This document shows, piece after piece, positions 1 to 7,939 of a stretch of 20,635 nt of DNA. The position numbers and the translations under genes are program-made. Each line of letters begins with the position of its first letter. Position 1 is the stretch's first letter. Under the pieces are notes generated by a model, which was not told the DNA's origin, made no database searches, and worked only from the letters and a program-made list of their open reading frames with translations. The DNA comes from DAOTZU01 sp034433995 (GTDB lineage: Bacteria > Chloroflexota > Anaerolineae > UBA1429). The DNA lies in the NCBI GenBank assembly GCA_034433995.1, contig DAOTZU010000127.1:1-20635 (forward strand), read 5' to 3'.

Positions 1-1259
1 ATATCGTCCAACGTGTGGGCGCTGGAAAAGCCGTGGTGCGGCGAGACATAGTGCAAATAAACCCCGCCTTTCAGGCAGGCCAAGTGAAAATCGCCCATCT
101 TTTTCAGGTCCTGCCGGACGATATCGCGATAGTTGCGCGGCTCCTCGTCCAAGCCAAAGAACAGGCCGAACCGCGCCCCCACCCCTTGCACCCAGGCCTT
201 GATCCCCCGCCGGTCAAAGATCTCCCGCATGCCGGCGTAAAGGCGCTCGCCCAGGGCTTGCAGGTGGGCGTAAAAGCCCGGCTGGGTGGCCACATCCAGA
301 AAGGCCTTCACCGCGGCGACCAACACCGGATGGGCGTTGTAGGTGCCGCTGTGCAGCGCTCGGCCCACAGGGGTGCAGGTCTCCATGATGGGCCGGGTGC
401 CCATAAAGATGGAGATGGGCATCCCGCCGCCCACAGCCTTGCCCAAGACGGTCATATCCGGGGTGACGCCCGTCTCGGCCAGGGCTGCCCCCGGCCCCAC
501 GCGAAAGCCAGAGAGCACCTCGTCAAAGATGAGCACGATGCCCAGCTCCTTGGTCAGGGAGCGCACGGCATGGAGGAACTCGGGGGTGGGGCGCAGGCCG
601 CCGGAATCATAATTGATCGGCTCCATGATCACCGCCGCCAAAGTATCCGCCTTTTCGCGCAGGGTGCGTTCCAAGACGGCCACATCGTTAAAGGGCACGA
701 TGGTGATCAACTGGTCGTTGGTGGGCGGGATGCCGGCGGAATCGGGCACAGGGCGAGGACGGTCGGGCGGGCCGGCCAACTCCAGCTTGGGCCAATGGCT
801 ATAGCCCACGGTGTCGTTCACGCCGTGGTAGTGCCCCTCGCATTTCACCACGCCCATCCGCCCGGTATAAGCGCGGGCCACCCGCAGAGCGTGCCAGGTG
901 GTCTCGGTGCCGGTGCAGGAATAGCGCACCATCTCCATCCCCGGAAAAAGCTGCAGCAGGCGCTCGGCCACCTCCACCTGGAGCTCCGTCTCGTAGGCGC
1001 AGAGGACGCCCCGCGCCATGGCCTCTTGCACGGCGGCGATGATGGCCGGGTGTCCGTGACCCAAGAGGCTGGCCCCATGGGACACATTATAATCCAGATA
1101 ACGGCGGCCATCCACGTCCCACAGATAGGCCCCTTGGCCGCGCTGGAAAAAGAGGGGTTGCTTCAAGAGGGGATTCAGCCGCGCCGAGGCATTGACCCCG
1201 CCCGGCAGAACCCGCCGCGCCCGGGCAAACAATTCCCGTCCTCGCACCAACTCGTCCAT
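1..1259 (-). CDS. Class III PLP aminotransferase, GSA-aminomutase-like (3' end cut by window)
   Basis: A PLP-dependent fold-type I enzyme, read by translating the minus strand from ATG 1259; about 419 codons are present and the C-terminus lies beyond the left edge. Visible signatures are the N-terminal LPGGVNA segment typical of glutamate-1-semialdehyde aminomutase and its relatives (residues 18-24), TGTETTWHALRVAR at about 116-129, HYHG at 143-146, the PLP-binding IFDEV with Asp246, and the Schiff-base lysine Lys274 in LGKAVGGGMP. The EPI segment (213-215) continues NYDSGGLRP instead of the GNMG stretch usual in true HemL, so I do not call it hemL. It more probably belongs to the broader aspartate-aminotransferase-family group that acts on amino-acid-like or sugar substrates. 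The start is supported by GAGGAGG six bases upstream. It follows the GT4 gene on the same strand after about 180 bp and may be the last gene of that run. Confidence 0.88.
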   Translation of the reverse strand, partial: MDELVRGRELFARARRVLPGGVNASARLNPLLKQPLFFQRGQGAYLWDVDGRRYLDYNVSHGASLLGHGHPAIIAAVQEAMARGVLCAYETELQVEVAERLLQLFPGMEMVRYSCTGTETTWHALRVARAYTGRMGVVKCEGHYHGVNDTVGYSHWPKLELAGPPDRPRPVPDSAGIPPTNDQLITIVPFNDVAVLERTLREKADTLAAVIMEPINYDSGGLRPTPEFLHAVRSLTKELGIVLIFDEVLSGFRVGPGAALAETGVTPDMTVLGKAVGGGMPISIFMGTRPIMETCTPVGRALHSGTYNAHPVLVAAVKAFLDVATQPGFYAHLQALGERLYAGMREIFDRRGIKAWVQGVGARFGLFFGLDEEPRNYRDIVRQDLKKMGDFHLACLKGGVYLHYVSPHHGFSSAHTLDD

Positions 1260-1420
1260 GCCTCGCCTCCTCGTAGCGGTTGTGTAGCGGCATAGCTTGC
1301 CGTGGGCTTTGCCTCCGGCGCCTGTGGCCGGCCCGGAGGGGATGGGCCGGCGCCGCCCTCTGGCCCTGGAACACCCATCGCATGCCGGAATCGGGCCTAC
1401 TGGGAACATCCGGCGCCGCG

Positions 1421-1440
1421 AAAAAGTCGGCGGACGCGAC
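1421..1440 (-). terminator. Weak terminator-like hairpin after the GT4 gene
   Basis: Immediately after the GT4 stop codon, the minus strand reads a short GTCG/CGAC stem followed by five T residues. The stem is only 4-5 bp, so function is doubtful. A stronger 8-bp GC stem (GCCGGCCC/GGGCCGGC) lies further downstream at 1327-1351 but has no T-tract. No clear promoter is seen for the aminotransferase in the rest of the gap. Confidence 0.3.
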
Positions 1441-2676
1441 CTAGCGCGTCATCGCGGCGTATACCTCCAAGATCTTTTTTCCGGCCAGCTCCCAAGCGAA
1501 ACATTCCTGGGCCCGGCGGCGCAAGGCGGCGCCCAGCTCGGCGCGGCGCTGAGGTTGGTCGAGCAAGGTCTCGATGCAGCGCGCCAGGTCCGCGCTCTCG
1601 CCCCGGGCGGCATAGAGGCCATATTCGGCCAGGTACTCGCGGCTCACATCCGTATCAAAGGTGACGGTGGGCAGGGCCATGGCCATGTAGTTGAGCAGCT
1701 TGCCCGCCCCCTCCGTCTTGGAAAGTTTGGGCGAGACGGCGATATCGCCCAGGGAGAGGATGCGGGGAGCATCCTCATAAGGGACCTTGCCCAAGAAGGT
1801 GACCCGCTCCGCCAGGCCGAGCTCTCCGGCCATCTGGCGATAGTACTCCACCTGGGGATAGCCGCCGATGACCCAGTGCACATCGTCGCGCCGCTCCGCA
1901 AGCAGGCGCGCCGCCTGCAGCAGATGGCTGATCCCCTGATATTCGGCCAAGAGCCCCAGATAGATCACCACCTGGCGCTCCCGCGGGATGCCCCAGGCGC
2001 GCTTGAGTTGGTGCCAATCCTCGTCGCGTGGGCGCGGGGCAAAGAAATCGGTGTTCACGCCGTCGGGCACGTTGCGAATTTTGTCCCGCGGGCAGCGAAA
2101 CTCGTTCACCAACAGGTCCACCGCCTGGGCGGAACTGGTGAGGATAAAGGGCGCCAGATGGTCAATCCATTCCTCCAGCCTGCGCCAGGCGGGAAAGGTG
2201 GGGCCATTGGGCGAGAGAAAGCGGTGGTCCACCATCTCGCTGGTCATGCTCCCCTGGAAATCAAAGACCAACGGCACGCCCCACAGCTTGGAGAGCACCT
2301 TGCCGATCAACGCTCCCTCGTGGAGATGGGCGTGGATGATGTCGGGCTTGACCTGGGCCATCGTCTGCAGGGCGCGCCAGGAGAGGAGCATGTCGAAGGC
2401 GATCTTGTGGCGCGAGGAGCCCACCTCGTAATCCCGGCGCCAAGGGATGCTCAAGGTACGGCGGATATCCAGATCGGGTAAATTGCGGCCCGTGTAGTAG
2501 GTGCAGATCGTCACCCGGTGGCCCAGTTTTTGCAGGACCCTTGCCTCTTCCAAAATGCGCACATGACAACCATAATCGGCAAAAAAGGAGGTAGGGGCGA
2601 TCATCAGCACCCGGTAGGAACGGGTTGGGGCCTCGTCCAAAACCGTGGCCTTGGGCCTGATCACCTGATCTTGCAT
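1441..2676 (-). CDS. GT-B fold glycosyltransferase, family 4-like
   Basis: This 411-aa enzyme probably transfers a sugar from a nucleotide-sugar donor to a lipid-linked or polysaccharide acceptor at the cytoplasmic face. The N-terminal Rossmann half starts at VLMIAPTSFF (residues 23-32) with a GCHVRILEEARVL segment and DIIHAHLHEG at 112-121. The C-terminal donor-binding half carries VIYLGLLAEYQGISHLL (237-253) and TEGAGKLLNYMAMALP (321-336). That last motif is the place of the family's EX7E signature; Glu322 is kept, but the second acidic position reads Asn329-Tyr330. There is no signal peptide or membrane segment. The ATG lies one base after the stop of the GT2 gene (TGA-G-ATG), so translation is almost certainly coupled and the two transferases probably work in one pathway. 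The acceptor and sugar cannot be read from the sequence. Confidence 0.9.
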   Translation of the reverse strand: MQDQVIRPKATVLDEAPTRSYRVLMIAPTSFFADYGCHVRILEEARVLQKLGHRVTICTYYTGRNLPDLDIRRTLSIPWRRDYEVGSSRHKIAFDMLLSWRALQTMAQVKPDIIHAHLHEGALIGKVLSKLWGVPLVFDFQGSMTSEMVDHRFLSPNGPTFPAWRRLEEWIDHLAPFILTSSAQAVDLLVNEFRCPRDKIRNVPDGVNTDFFAPRPRDEDWHQLKRAWGIPRERQVVIYLGLLAEYQGISHLLQAARLLAERRDDVHWVIGGYPQVEYYRQMAGELGLAERVTFLGKVPYEDAPRILSLGDIAVSPKLSKTEGAGKLLNYMAMALPTVTFDTDVSREYLAEYGLYAARGESADLARCIETLLDQPQRRAELGAALRRRAQECFAWELAGKKILEVYAAMTR

Positions 2677-2677
2677 C

Positions 2678-3373
2678 TCAGCGTTTGGTCCACATTTTCC
2701 AGCGCATTTTAATCAACTCGCGGAAGGCGCGCAAAATCACCTTGGGGCGCGCGCCCGTTTGGCTACCGGCGAGGCGGGGATAATGGCTCACCGGCTCCTC
2801 CACGATCTTGAAACCGGCCTGTTTGGCGCGCACCAGGAACTCGGCGCTGAACATGGCTCCGCGCGATTCGACCTGAATGGTCTCGATCACCTTGCGCTTG
2901 AACAGCTTGAAGGCGCAATCCACATCTCGGGCGGTGTAGCCAAAGAGGAGGTTCACCAGCCAGCTCCAGCCGTGGCCGAAGAGCTGCCGATGCCAGGGAT
3001 CGCTGCGGGCATAGCGATAGCCTATGACCATATCTGCCTGTTGGATCCGGGGGAGGAAGCGCGCCACCTCGCCCAGGTCGAACTGGAGGTCGGAATCGGT
3101 GGCCAAGATCAGCTCCTTGGTGGCGGCCCAGATGGCATCGCGCACGGCCGCGCCGTACCCTTGGTTCACCGGATGGTCCACCAGGCGCACCCGCGGGTCC
3201 TCGGCGCTGATACGGCGCACGATCTGGCCCGTCTGGTCGCTGCTGCCGTCGTTGCAGATGATGATCTCCAGATCGTCCACCAAGGGGGCCACCTTGGTGC
3301 GCACCATCTCGATCATGGGGACGATATTCTCGGCCTCGTTGTAGGCAGGCATGCTCACCGTCAAGCTGGTCAC
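2678..3373 (-). CDS. GT2 family glycosyltransferase (dolichol-phosphate-mannose synthase-like)
   Basis: A GT-A fold transferase of about 231 aa. It begins with SLTVSMPAYNEAENI, followed by the nucleotide-binding DLEIIICNDGSSDQT and the metal-binding DSD in LATDSDLQFD, the layout of polyprenyl-phosphate mannosyl/glucosyltransferases. No membrane segments are visible, so it is a soluble or peripheral catalytic domain without the C-terminal GtrA-like part seen in longer members. Start choice: AAGGAGG at 3380-3386 touches the ATG at 3379 with no spacer, whereas a GTG at 3373 lies exactly six bases away. I therefore prefer the GTG; a TTG further out at 3412 is unlikely. The stop is one base before the GT4 start, which indicates an operon. 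The likely role is making an activated lipid-linked sugar or an early step of a cell-surface glycan (inference). Confidence 0.9.
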   Translation of the reverse strand: MTSLTVSMPAYNEAENIVPMIEMVRTKVAPLVDDLEIIICNDGSSDQTGQIVRRISAEDPRVRLVDHPVNQGYGAAVRDAIWAATKELILATDSDLQFDLGEVARFLPRIQQADMVIGYRYARSDPWHRQLFGHGWSWLVNLLFGYTARDVDCAFKLFKRKVIETIQVESRGAMFSAEFLVRAKQAGFKIVEEPVSHYPRLAGSQTGARPKVILRAFRELIKMRWKMWTKR

Positions 3374-3445
3374 CGTCATCCTCCTTGTGGGAACCGAATG
3401 CCACGCCCGCAAACCTCGCGCCGGCCAACGCGGCGCGTCTGCAGC

Positions 3446-4387
3446 CTATTCCTTGGGCGGCCGGCGCCGCCCCAAACTGCCCAGAAAGAATTGTTGCCAG
3501 GTGCTGCTCTGTTCCCCCATCGGCGGCGCGGGCTCCTGAGCGGCCAACCGAGAGGCGCACGCCTGGCCGGCCTCGTCCACCTCCTCGGCGAGGGCCTTGG
3601 CATCGGCGGCGGCCAAAAGGTCGCGCAGGCGAGCCAGCTCGGCCAGATACAGCTCCAGCCAACGCCGCAGGTTATCCCGGTTGGCCAGGGCGCCCTGGGC
3701 GAAACCGGGGGCGCTGGCCAAGAGCATCGCTTCCAGGCCGAGCCATTCCCCGCTGATGGCTTTGTTACGTTCCTGCCAGCCCGCCTCGCGGCGGCTGAGG
3801 TTGGCCAGGGCCAGGGCGGCCAAGAGGGGCAACTGGGCGCTGGCGGCGGCGATGCCATCGTGCTCGGCGGCATCGGTAAAATAGGGGTTGGCGCCCACCG
3901 CCGTGGCCAAGTTGGCGGCTTTATCCAAGGCCCAAGGCGCGGCCCCCTCTGGCGGAACAAGGTAGAATGTAGCCCCCTGCAAAAGCCTGGCCGTGGGCTC
4001 GGCCTGGCCCCACATGAGCTGTGGCGAGACGATATGCCCGCCCACGTATTGCACCGTCTGGGGCAGGATCTCCGCGGCCCAGGCCAGCACCGGCGCCTTG
4101 ATGGGCGCCGTATCCACCAGGAGGGCCCCCTCGCGCAGGTCATCCTTGAGCGCGGTAAAGGTCTTGGCCAGCTCATCCAGGGATAGGTCGAGCACGATCA
4201 GCTCCGCCTCGGCGCAGGCCGCCAGGAGGTTCCAATGGCTCTGGTCAATGGCCCCCAGCTTCTTGGCCCGTCTGGCCAGCTCAGGATCTGGGTCGTGCCC
4301 CGTGATCTGGATGGCCGGGTTGGCGGCCTTGAGGGCCAGCCCCAAGGAGGTGCCCAACAGCCCCAAACCCACAATGGTGAGTTTCAC
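3446..4387 (-). CDS. Prephenate dehydrogenase-like NAD(P)-binding protein (TyrA family, divergent)
   Basis: This 313-aa protein starts at a GTG (4387), with GAGGAG about nine bases upstream. Residues 1-35 form a Rossmann nucleotide-binding start (KLTIVGLGLLGTSLGLAL, a GxGxxG loop, then GHDPD), followed by LIVLDLSLDEL and GALLVDTAPIKAPVL, as in prephenate and arogenate dehydrogenases. The helical C-terminal half (about 180-290) matches the TyrA dimerisation region in general character. The usual catalytic histidine region GxHPMAG is replaced by VGGHIVSPQLMWG, so the His is kept but its neighbourhood differs. The Pro-rich tail (about 290-313) is extra. It could be a dehydrogenase with another substrate; tyrosine biosynthesis is not supported by neighbours. 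It lies 49 bp after the HD gene and 72 bp before the GT2 gene, all on the minus strand. Confidence 0.8.
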   Translation of the reverse strand: MKLTIVGLGLLGTSLGLALKAANPAIQITGHDPDPELARRAKKLGAIDQSHWNLLAACAEAELIVLDLSLDELAKTFTALKDDLREGALLVDTAPIKAPVLAWAAEILPQTVQYVGGHIVSPQLMWGQAEPTARLLQGATFYLVPPEGAAPWALDKAANLATAVGANPYFTDAAEHDGIAAASAQLPLLAALALANLSRREAGWQERNKAISGEWLGLEAMLLASAPGFAQGALANRDNLRRWLELYLAELARLRDLLAAADAKALAEEVDEAGQACASRLAAQEPAPPMGEQSSTWQQFFLGSLGRRRPPKE

Positions 4388-4436
4388 CTTCTTTGCTCCT
4401 CTTTTTCATTCCCGGGAGACGCCCTGCGCCCTCCTC

Positions 4437-4958
4437 TCAGCAGGCCTCGTCGGCCTCTTGGAGGGCCAAGAGATCCTCGCGCCAGGGAACATCTCCCCAG
4501 ACCTCCGGTGCTTTGTGCTCATGGTGGCGCACCAGGGCCACCGTGATGGCTGAGCAACCCGCTCGCGCGCACGCCATGGCGCCTAGCTCGGCATGGCGCA
4601 ACTGCACGTAAAATGGATAACGCCATGAACCGGGCTCGTCCCGCGCAAGCTGTTCCAGCGCCGCGGGATACACCTTGCGTAGCAACACAACCAACGTCCG
4701 GTGGGCCAAGGTCAAGCCTGCGCCCGCTTTGCCCACATCATGGAGCAGCGCTGCCTGCGCCAAATCGGGCGAGGGCCGGCCCCGATGGTGCAAAAACTGC
4801 CACACATCCCAGGCGTGGAGCTGATCGCCCACATCCAGCGTGCAAAAGAGAGCATAGGCCGCTGGCGGCAGAACGCGCCTGGCCACCTCTTGGGCGCCGG
4901 CCGCGTCTCGCACCCCAAGGCGGCGCCAGAACTGCCTCAGCCGATACCCCACCCGCAT
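4437..4958 (-). CDS. HD-domain metal-dependent phosphohydrolase-like protein
   Basis: A 173-aa protein consisting mostly of an HD domain. His-Asp is seen in AALLHDVGKAG (H73, D74), with further metal-ligand candidates H122 in LRHAE, the HHEH at 145-148, and a distal Asp170 in LQEADEAC. The HD superfamily covers nucleotide and cyclic-dinucleotide phosphohydrolases; the substrate cannot be assigned here. The short N-terminus (about 30 residues) is basic. I use ATG 4958, ten bases after the stop of the M50 peptidase gene. No clear Shine-Dalgarno precedes it, so translational coupling to the peptidase is likely. An upstream extension of the open frame to 5177 only shadows the peptidase in another frame and was discarded. 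Confidence 0.8.
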   Translation of the reverse strand: MRVGYRLRQFWRRLGVRDAAGAQEVARRVLPPAAYALFCTLDVGDQLHAWDVWQFLHHRGRPSPDLAQAALLHDVGKAGAGLTLAHRTLVVLLRKVYPAALEQLARDEPGSWRYPFYVQLRHAELGAMACARAGCSAITVALVRHHEHKAPEVWGDVPWREDLLALQEADEAC

Positions 4959-4968
4959 GGGCGCGCGC

Positions 4969-5715
4969 CTATGAGCCGACGAACAGGCGATAGAAAAAGC
5001 GCAGCGGCGGCCCGATCCACCAGCCCAGGATATTGATCCCCAGGAACTGGCTGAACACGATGAGCAAGATGAGGAACATGGGCCCCAGGCGCTGCCAGCT
5101 CTGGACAAAATCCGCCACCCGCCAGGCCCATTCGCCCCGGAGCAGGCTGAGCAGACCCAGCAGGACGCTGTGGCCATCCAGCGGGGGCAAGGGCAGCAGG
5201 TTGAACATGGCGATGACGATGTTGGTCACCACGATGGTGCTGAGGACCATGTCCAAGGCCGTCCAACGACCGCCGGCCAGACGCAGCACCAACCCGCAAA
5301 GCGCCGCCAGCACCAAGTTCGCCACGGGGCCGGCCAGGGCCACCAGGCCGCTTCCCAGGCGTTGGCCGTAGCGCAAGCGGTGCGGCGAGACGGGCACCGG
5401 CTTGCCCCAGCCGATGCCCATGCCCGTCAAGGCTGTCACCAGCATCATCGCCGTACCCACCGGATCCAGGTGCACCAGCGGGTTAAGGGATACCCGCCCC
5501 AGATAGCGCGCCGTCGGGTCGCCCAGGCGGTCGGCCACCCAAGCGTGGGCGCATTCGTGCACGGTGATGGCCAAGATCAAGGCCACCGCCGTGAGCAAAA
5601 AAGAGACCACATTCAGCCGCGAAAGGGCATAGATCAGTAGCAGCCCGACCACCACCAGCCAAAAGATCTGGTCGCGGCGCACACGTTGAAACCACGAAGG
5701 CGTGTTGGATACCAT
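4969..5715 (-). CDS. M50 (site-2 protease-like) membrane metallopeptidase
   Basis: A 248-aa polytopic membrane zinc protease of the S2P/Rip-like group that cleaves substrates within the membrane. The zinc motif HECAH lies at 53-57 in a hydrophobic helix. It is followed by SLNPLVHLDPVG (76-87), a hallmark of the short M50 subfamily, by LAGPVANLVL (128-137), and by the third zinc ligand region NLLPLPPLDGHSVL with Asp180. There are about six hydrophobic segments and no PDZ domain, which fits this compact subfamily. The start is the ATG at 5715; it is preceded not by a Shine-Dalgarno but by a TGn-TATAAT nine bases away, so the message may be nearly leaderless. Its partner HD gene follows after ten bases. 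The substrate is unknown. Confidence 0.92.
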   Translation of the reverse strand: MVSNTPSWFQRVRRDQIFWLVVVGLLLIYALSRLNVVSFLLTAVALILAITVHECAHAWVADRLGDPTARYLGRVSLNPLVHLDPVGTAMMLVTALTGMGIGWGKPVPVSPHRLRYGQRLGSGLVALAGPVANLVLAALCGLVLRLAGGRWTALDMVLSTIVVTNIVIAMFNLLPLPPLDGHSVLLGLLSLLRGEWAWRVADFVQSWQRLGPMFLILLIVFSQFLGINILGWWIGPPLRFFYRLFVGS

Positions 5716-5724
5716 AGTATTACC

Positions 5725-5733
5725 ATTATAACA
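5725..5733 (-). promoter_or_regulatory. Extended -10 promoter next to the M50 peptidase start
   Basis: The minus strand reads TGT-TATAAT, a perfect -10 hexamer with the TGn extension, ending nine bases before ATG 5715. Transcription would begin two to three bases before the ATG, which would give an essentially leaderless mRNA. There is no good -35 at 16-18 bp, as is allowed for extended -10 promoters. Confidence 0.6.
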
Positions 5734-5785
5734 CACTTGGCCTCTGATGGCACATTTTCCAAACGCCACCGCGACCGTCAAACCG

Positions 5786-6862
5786 CTACCTGCGGCTCCG
5801 CCAGGCTCGCTGGAGGAGGAGGATCACCACCAGAAGCACCATCAAAGTGAGGGACTGGGGTGAAGGCTTGGCCAAGATGAGCCAGGCCGCCACGGCAGCC
5901 AGGATGAGGCCCACGATCACATAACGCCCCACGGGGCTGAGCCAGATCACCTGCCAGCGGGCGGCCAACGCATCTATCCCGGTGAGGCCCTCCTGGAGCG
6001 CTTGGCGGTATTGGGCCAGGGCCTCCTGGCGTCTTCCTGCCTTGTTCAAGGCCAAGGCATACGCATAGCGGGTGGATTTCTCGGCGCCGGGCATCTTGGC
6101 CACCACCTCGCCCAAGATCTGGGCCGCCCGTTCTGCCTGGCCGCGGATGATGAGCAGCCTTCCCAAGGCGCTCCCTGCCCGGTAGAAAAAGGGATCCAAC
6201 TGATAGGCGCGCTCCAGATACTCGATGGCCAGATCATAATGCCGCGCTCGCGCTTCCAAAATGCCCAGATTGGCCAGGGCCAACGCCGCGGCGTGGGGGT
6301 TCGCGTCCTCGTAGCTGAGCACCTCCTGGGCCGCCTCCATGGCCTCCTGGGTTCGCCCCTCGGCCAGCTTCAGGTACGTCTCCACATGCCAGGAGAAGGC
6401 CAAAAGGCCTCCCTGCTCGGCGCTGGGTAATGCGGCGATGAGGTCGCGGGCGGCCTCCAGCTCCCCCCAGGCCTCGGTGAACTTTTTCATGTCGGCGTAC
6501 ACCTGGGCCAAGGTGAGATGGGCCTCCGGATCCTCAGGGGACAGCTCGATAGCCTTGGTGAGGGCTTGGGCCGCTTGATCGTATTGATCGCGCAAAAAGC
6601 CCACCATGCCCAGCGCCGCATAGCCCTCGGCGCGCTGGGGATCCAGCTCAAGGCAGCGCTGGACGGCCGCATGGGCCTCGTCCAGGCGGCGCATGCGGCT
6701 CAGGGTGCGCGCCAGGCCCAAGTGCGCTTCATAGTTGGTGGGCTGCAACGCCAAAACCTGCTGATAGCTCGCCAGGGCCTCTTCCAAGCGCAGGGCGTTG
6801 TACGCTGCGCGCCCCTGATCGAGCAACTGCTGAACGGTGAAGGATGGGTTTTCTCCTGCCAT
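5786..6862 (-). CDS. TPR-repeat protein with C-terminal membrane anchor
   Basis: A 358-aa protein built of tandem tetratricopeptide repeats, with clear units at about residues 8-41 (GRAAYNALRLEEALASYQQ), 43-75, 76-109 (ALGMVGFLRDQYDQAAQAL) and further degenerate repeats to about 285. TPR arrays act as protein-protein scaffolds. Residues about 305-352 hold two hydrophobic stretches (VIVGLILAAVAAWLIL and LTLMVLLVVILLL), so the repeat region is tail-anchored to the membrane. There is no signal peptide, which puts the repeats in the cytoplasm. It starts 38 bp after the esterase stop, behind a weak GAGGG, and ends 70 bp before the M50 peptidase. Its partner is unknown; anchoring next to a membrane protease is only suggestive. 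Confidence 0.85.
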   Translation of the reverse strand: MAGENPSFTVQQLLDQGRAAYNALRLEEALASYQQVLALQPTNYEAHLGLARTLSRMRRLDEAHAAVQRCLELDPQRAEGYAALGMVGFLRDQYDQAAQALTKAIELSPEDPEAHLTLAQVYADMKKFTEAWGELEAARDLIAALPSAEQGGLLAFSWHVETYLKLAEGRTQEAMEAAQEVLSYEDANPHAAALALANLGILEARARHYDLAIEYLERAYQLDPFFYRAGSALGRLLIIRGQAERAAQILGEVVAKMPGAEKSTRYAYALALNKAGRRQEALAQYRQALQEGLTGIDALAARWQVIWLSPVGRYVIVGLILAAVAAWLILAKPSPQSLTLMVLLVVILLLQRAWRSRR

Positions 6863-6900
6863 GCTGCTGACCCTCGGCGATGGGATGAGATGCGCGCAGC

Positions 6901-7863
6901 TCAGAGGGTGCCGGTCCCTTGCAAGTAGTACAGCGCCCAGCGCAATTTGTCCTCCCAGTGCGCTGCGGTCATCTCGTGGTTGTGATAGGGATAGACCTTC
7001 ATCTCCTTGGGGCTGGAGATCTTGTTGTACACCGCATAGACCGTGGAGGGCGGGCAGACATCATCTTGCAGGCCCACCGTCATTAACACGGGACAGGTGA
7101 TGCGCGGGGCCAGGTTCAAGTTGTCAAAATAACTCAAGGTGCGCCAGACCTGTTCCTCGCGCTTGGGATATTGGCGCAGATACGCCGCAATTTCAGGATA
7201 GGGCCCGCGCATGGCCATCTCCAGGGCGCGTTGGAAATGGCAAAGGTACGGCATCTCGGGCATGGCCAACGCCGGGCGGCGATCCAGGGCCGCCACCGCC
7301 AAGGTGAGGCCACCGCCTTGGCTCATGCCCATGATGCCGATGCGGCGGCGATCCACCTCCGGGCGGCTGCAGAGGAAATCCAGGGCGCGCACGGCGTCCA
7401 TATAGGCGCCGCGATAATAGTATTCCTGGGGATCGAGGATGCCCTGGGTCATCCAGCCGGAGACGTGTCCTCCGGTGTAGGGGCCAGGGTCGCTGCTGGC
7501 GCCCGATTGGCCCCGCACGTCTATAGCCAAGGTGACATAACCTTGCGAGGCCCATAGCAGATACTGGTACACCTCGCCCTTGGAGCCGCTGTAGCCGTGA
7601 TATTGCACCAGGGCCGGAAAAGGTCCCCGCCCCTCAGGCACGAGATACCAGCCGCAGATCCGCGCCCCGCGCCAACCTTCGTAATACACCTCGTACACCT
7701 GCACCCCGCGCGCGGGGTATTCCAGGGGCGTGAGGCGGGGCCGCAAAGGGGTCTGGGCGCTCTCGGCCAGGGTCGCCTCCCAGAAGGCGTCGAAATCGGG
7801 CTCTCGGGTGAAGGGCGGATCGTAACGCACCAGCTCGGCCAAAGGCTTGTCGTAGAGTGGCAT
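6901..7863 (-). CDS. Acetyl esterase, CE7 family (acetyl xylan esterase / cephalosporin-C deacetylase type)
   Basis: A 320-aa alpha/beta hydrolase that removes acetyl groups from small acetylated sugars or xylo-oligosaccharides. Length and motif positions agree with the CE7 family: RGQ at 117-119 in IDVRGQSG, the nucleophile elbow GMSQGG with Ser181, Asp268 in GLQDDVCPP, and His296 followed by Glu in HNHE. There is no signal peptide, so the enzyme is cytoplasmic, as usual for CE7. I use ATG 7863, with AAGGAG five bases upstream; a longer open frame to 7935 runs through its promoter and is rejected. It is the first gene of the minus-strand run. No xylanase or sugar transporter is in view, so its physiological substrate is open. 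Confidence 0.92.
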   Translation of the reverse strand: MPLYDKPLAELVRYDPPFTREPDFDAFWEATLAESAQTPLRPRLTPLEYPARGVQVYEVYYEGWRGARICGWYLVPEGRGPFPALVQYHGYSGSKGEVYQYLLWASQGYVTLAIDVRGQSGASSDPGPYTGGHVSGWMTQGILDPQEYYYRGAYMDAVRALDFLCSRPEVDRRRIGIMGMSQGGGLTLAVAALDRRPALAMPEMPYLCHFQRALEMAMRGPYPEIAAYLRQYPKREEQVWRTLSYFDNLNLAPRITCPVLMTVGLQDDVCPPSTVYAVYNKISSPKEMKVYPYHNHEMTAAHWEDKLRWALYYLQGTGTL

Positions 7864-7906
7864 GATGCTCCTTCGCTGCGTATAGGTTGGGTTATCGGCA
7901 CGGTCG

Positions 7907-7935
7907 AGATTACTCGGATTGAGTGTCTCTGTCAA
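7907..7935 (-). promoter_or_regulatory. Promoter of the CE7 esterase gene
   Basis: The minus strand has a perfect TTGACA (7935-7930), a 17-bp spacer and TAATCT (7912-7907), about 45 bases before ATG 7863. The -35 lies only four bases from the end of the MITE-like element's flanking direct repeat. Confidence 0.6.
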
Positions 7936-7939
7936 CTAG

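Noticed and set aside
1327..1351. GC-rich hairpin between the GT4 and aminotransferase genes
   Set aside because: The 8-bp stem has no T-tract and is expected by chance in such GC-rich sequence.
15..4186. Three long plus-strand open frames (426, 394 and 475 aa)
   Set aside because: They run antisense to clear enzymes (aminotransferase, two glycosyltransferases, TyrA-like), are rich in Gly, His, Gln and Arg with no domain signature, and lack ribosome-binding sites; they are GC-driven shadows.
4959..5177. N-terminal extension of the HD-domain gene
   Set aside because: The added residues are Ser/Cys/Trp-rich out-of-frame translation of the M50 gene; the HD-domain protein proper begins at the ATG at 4958.
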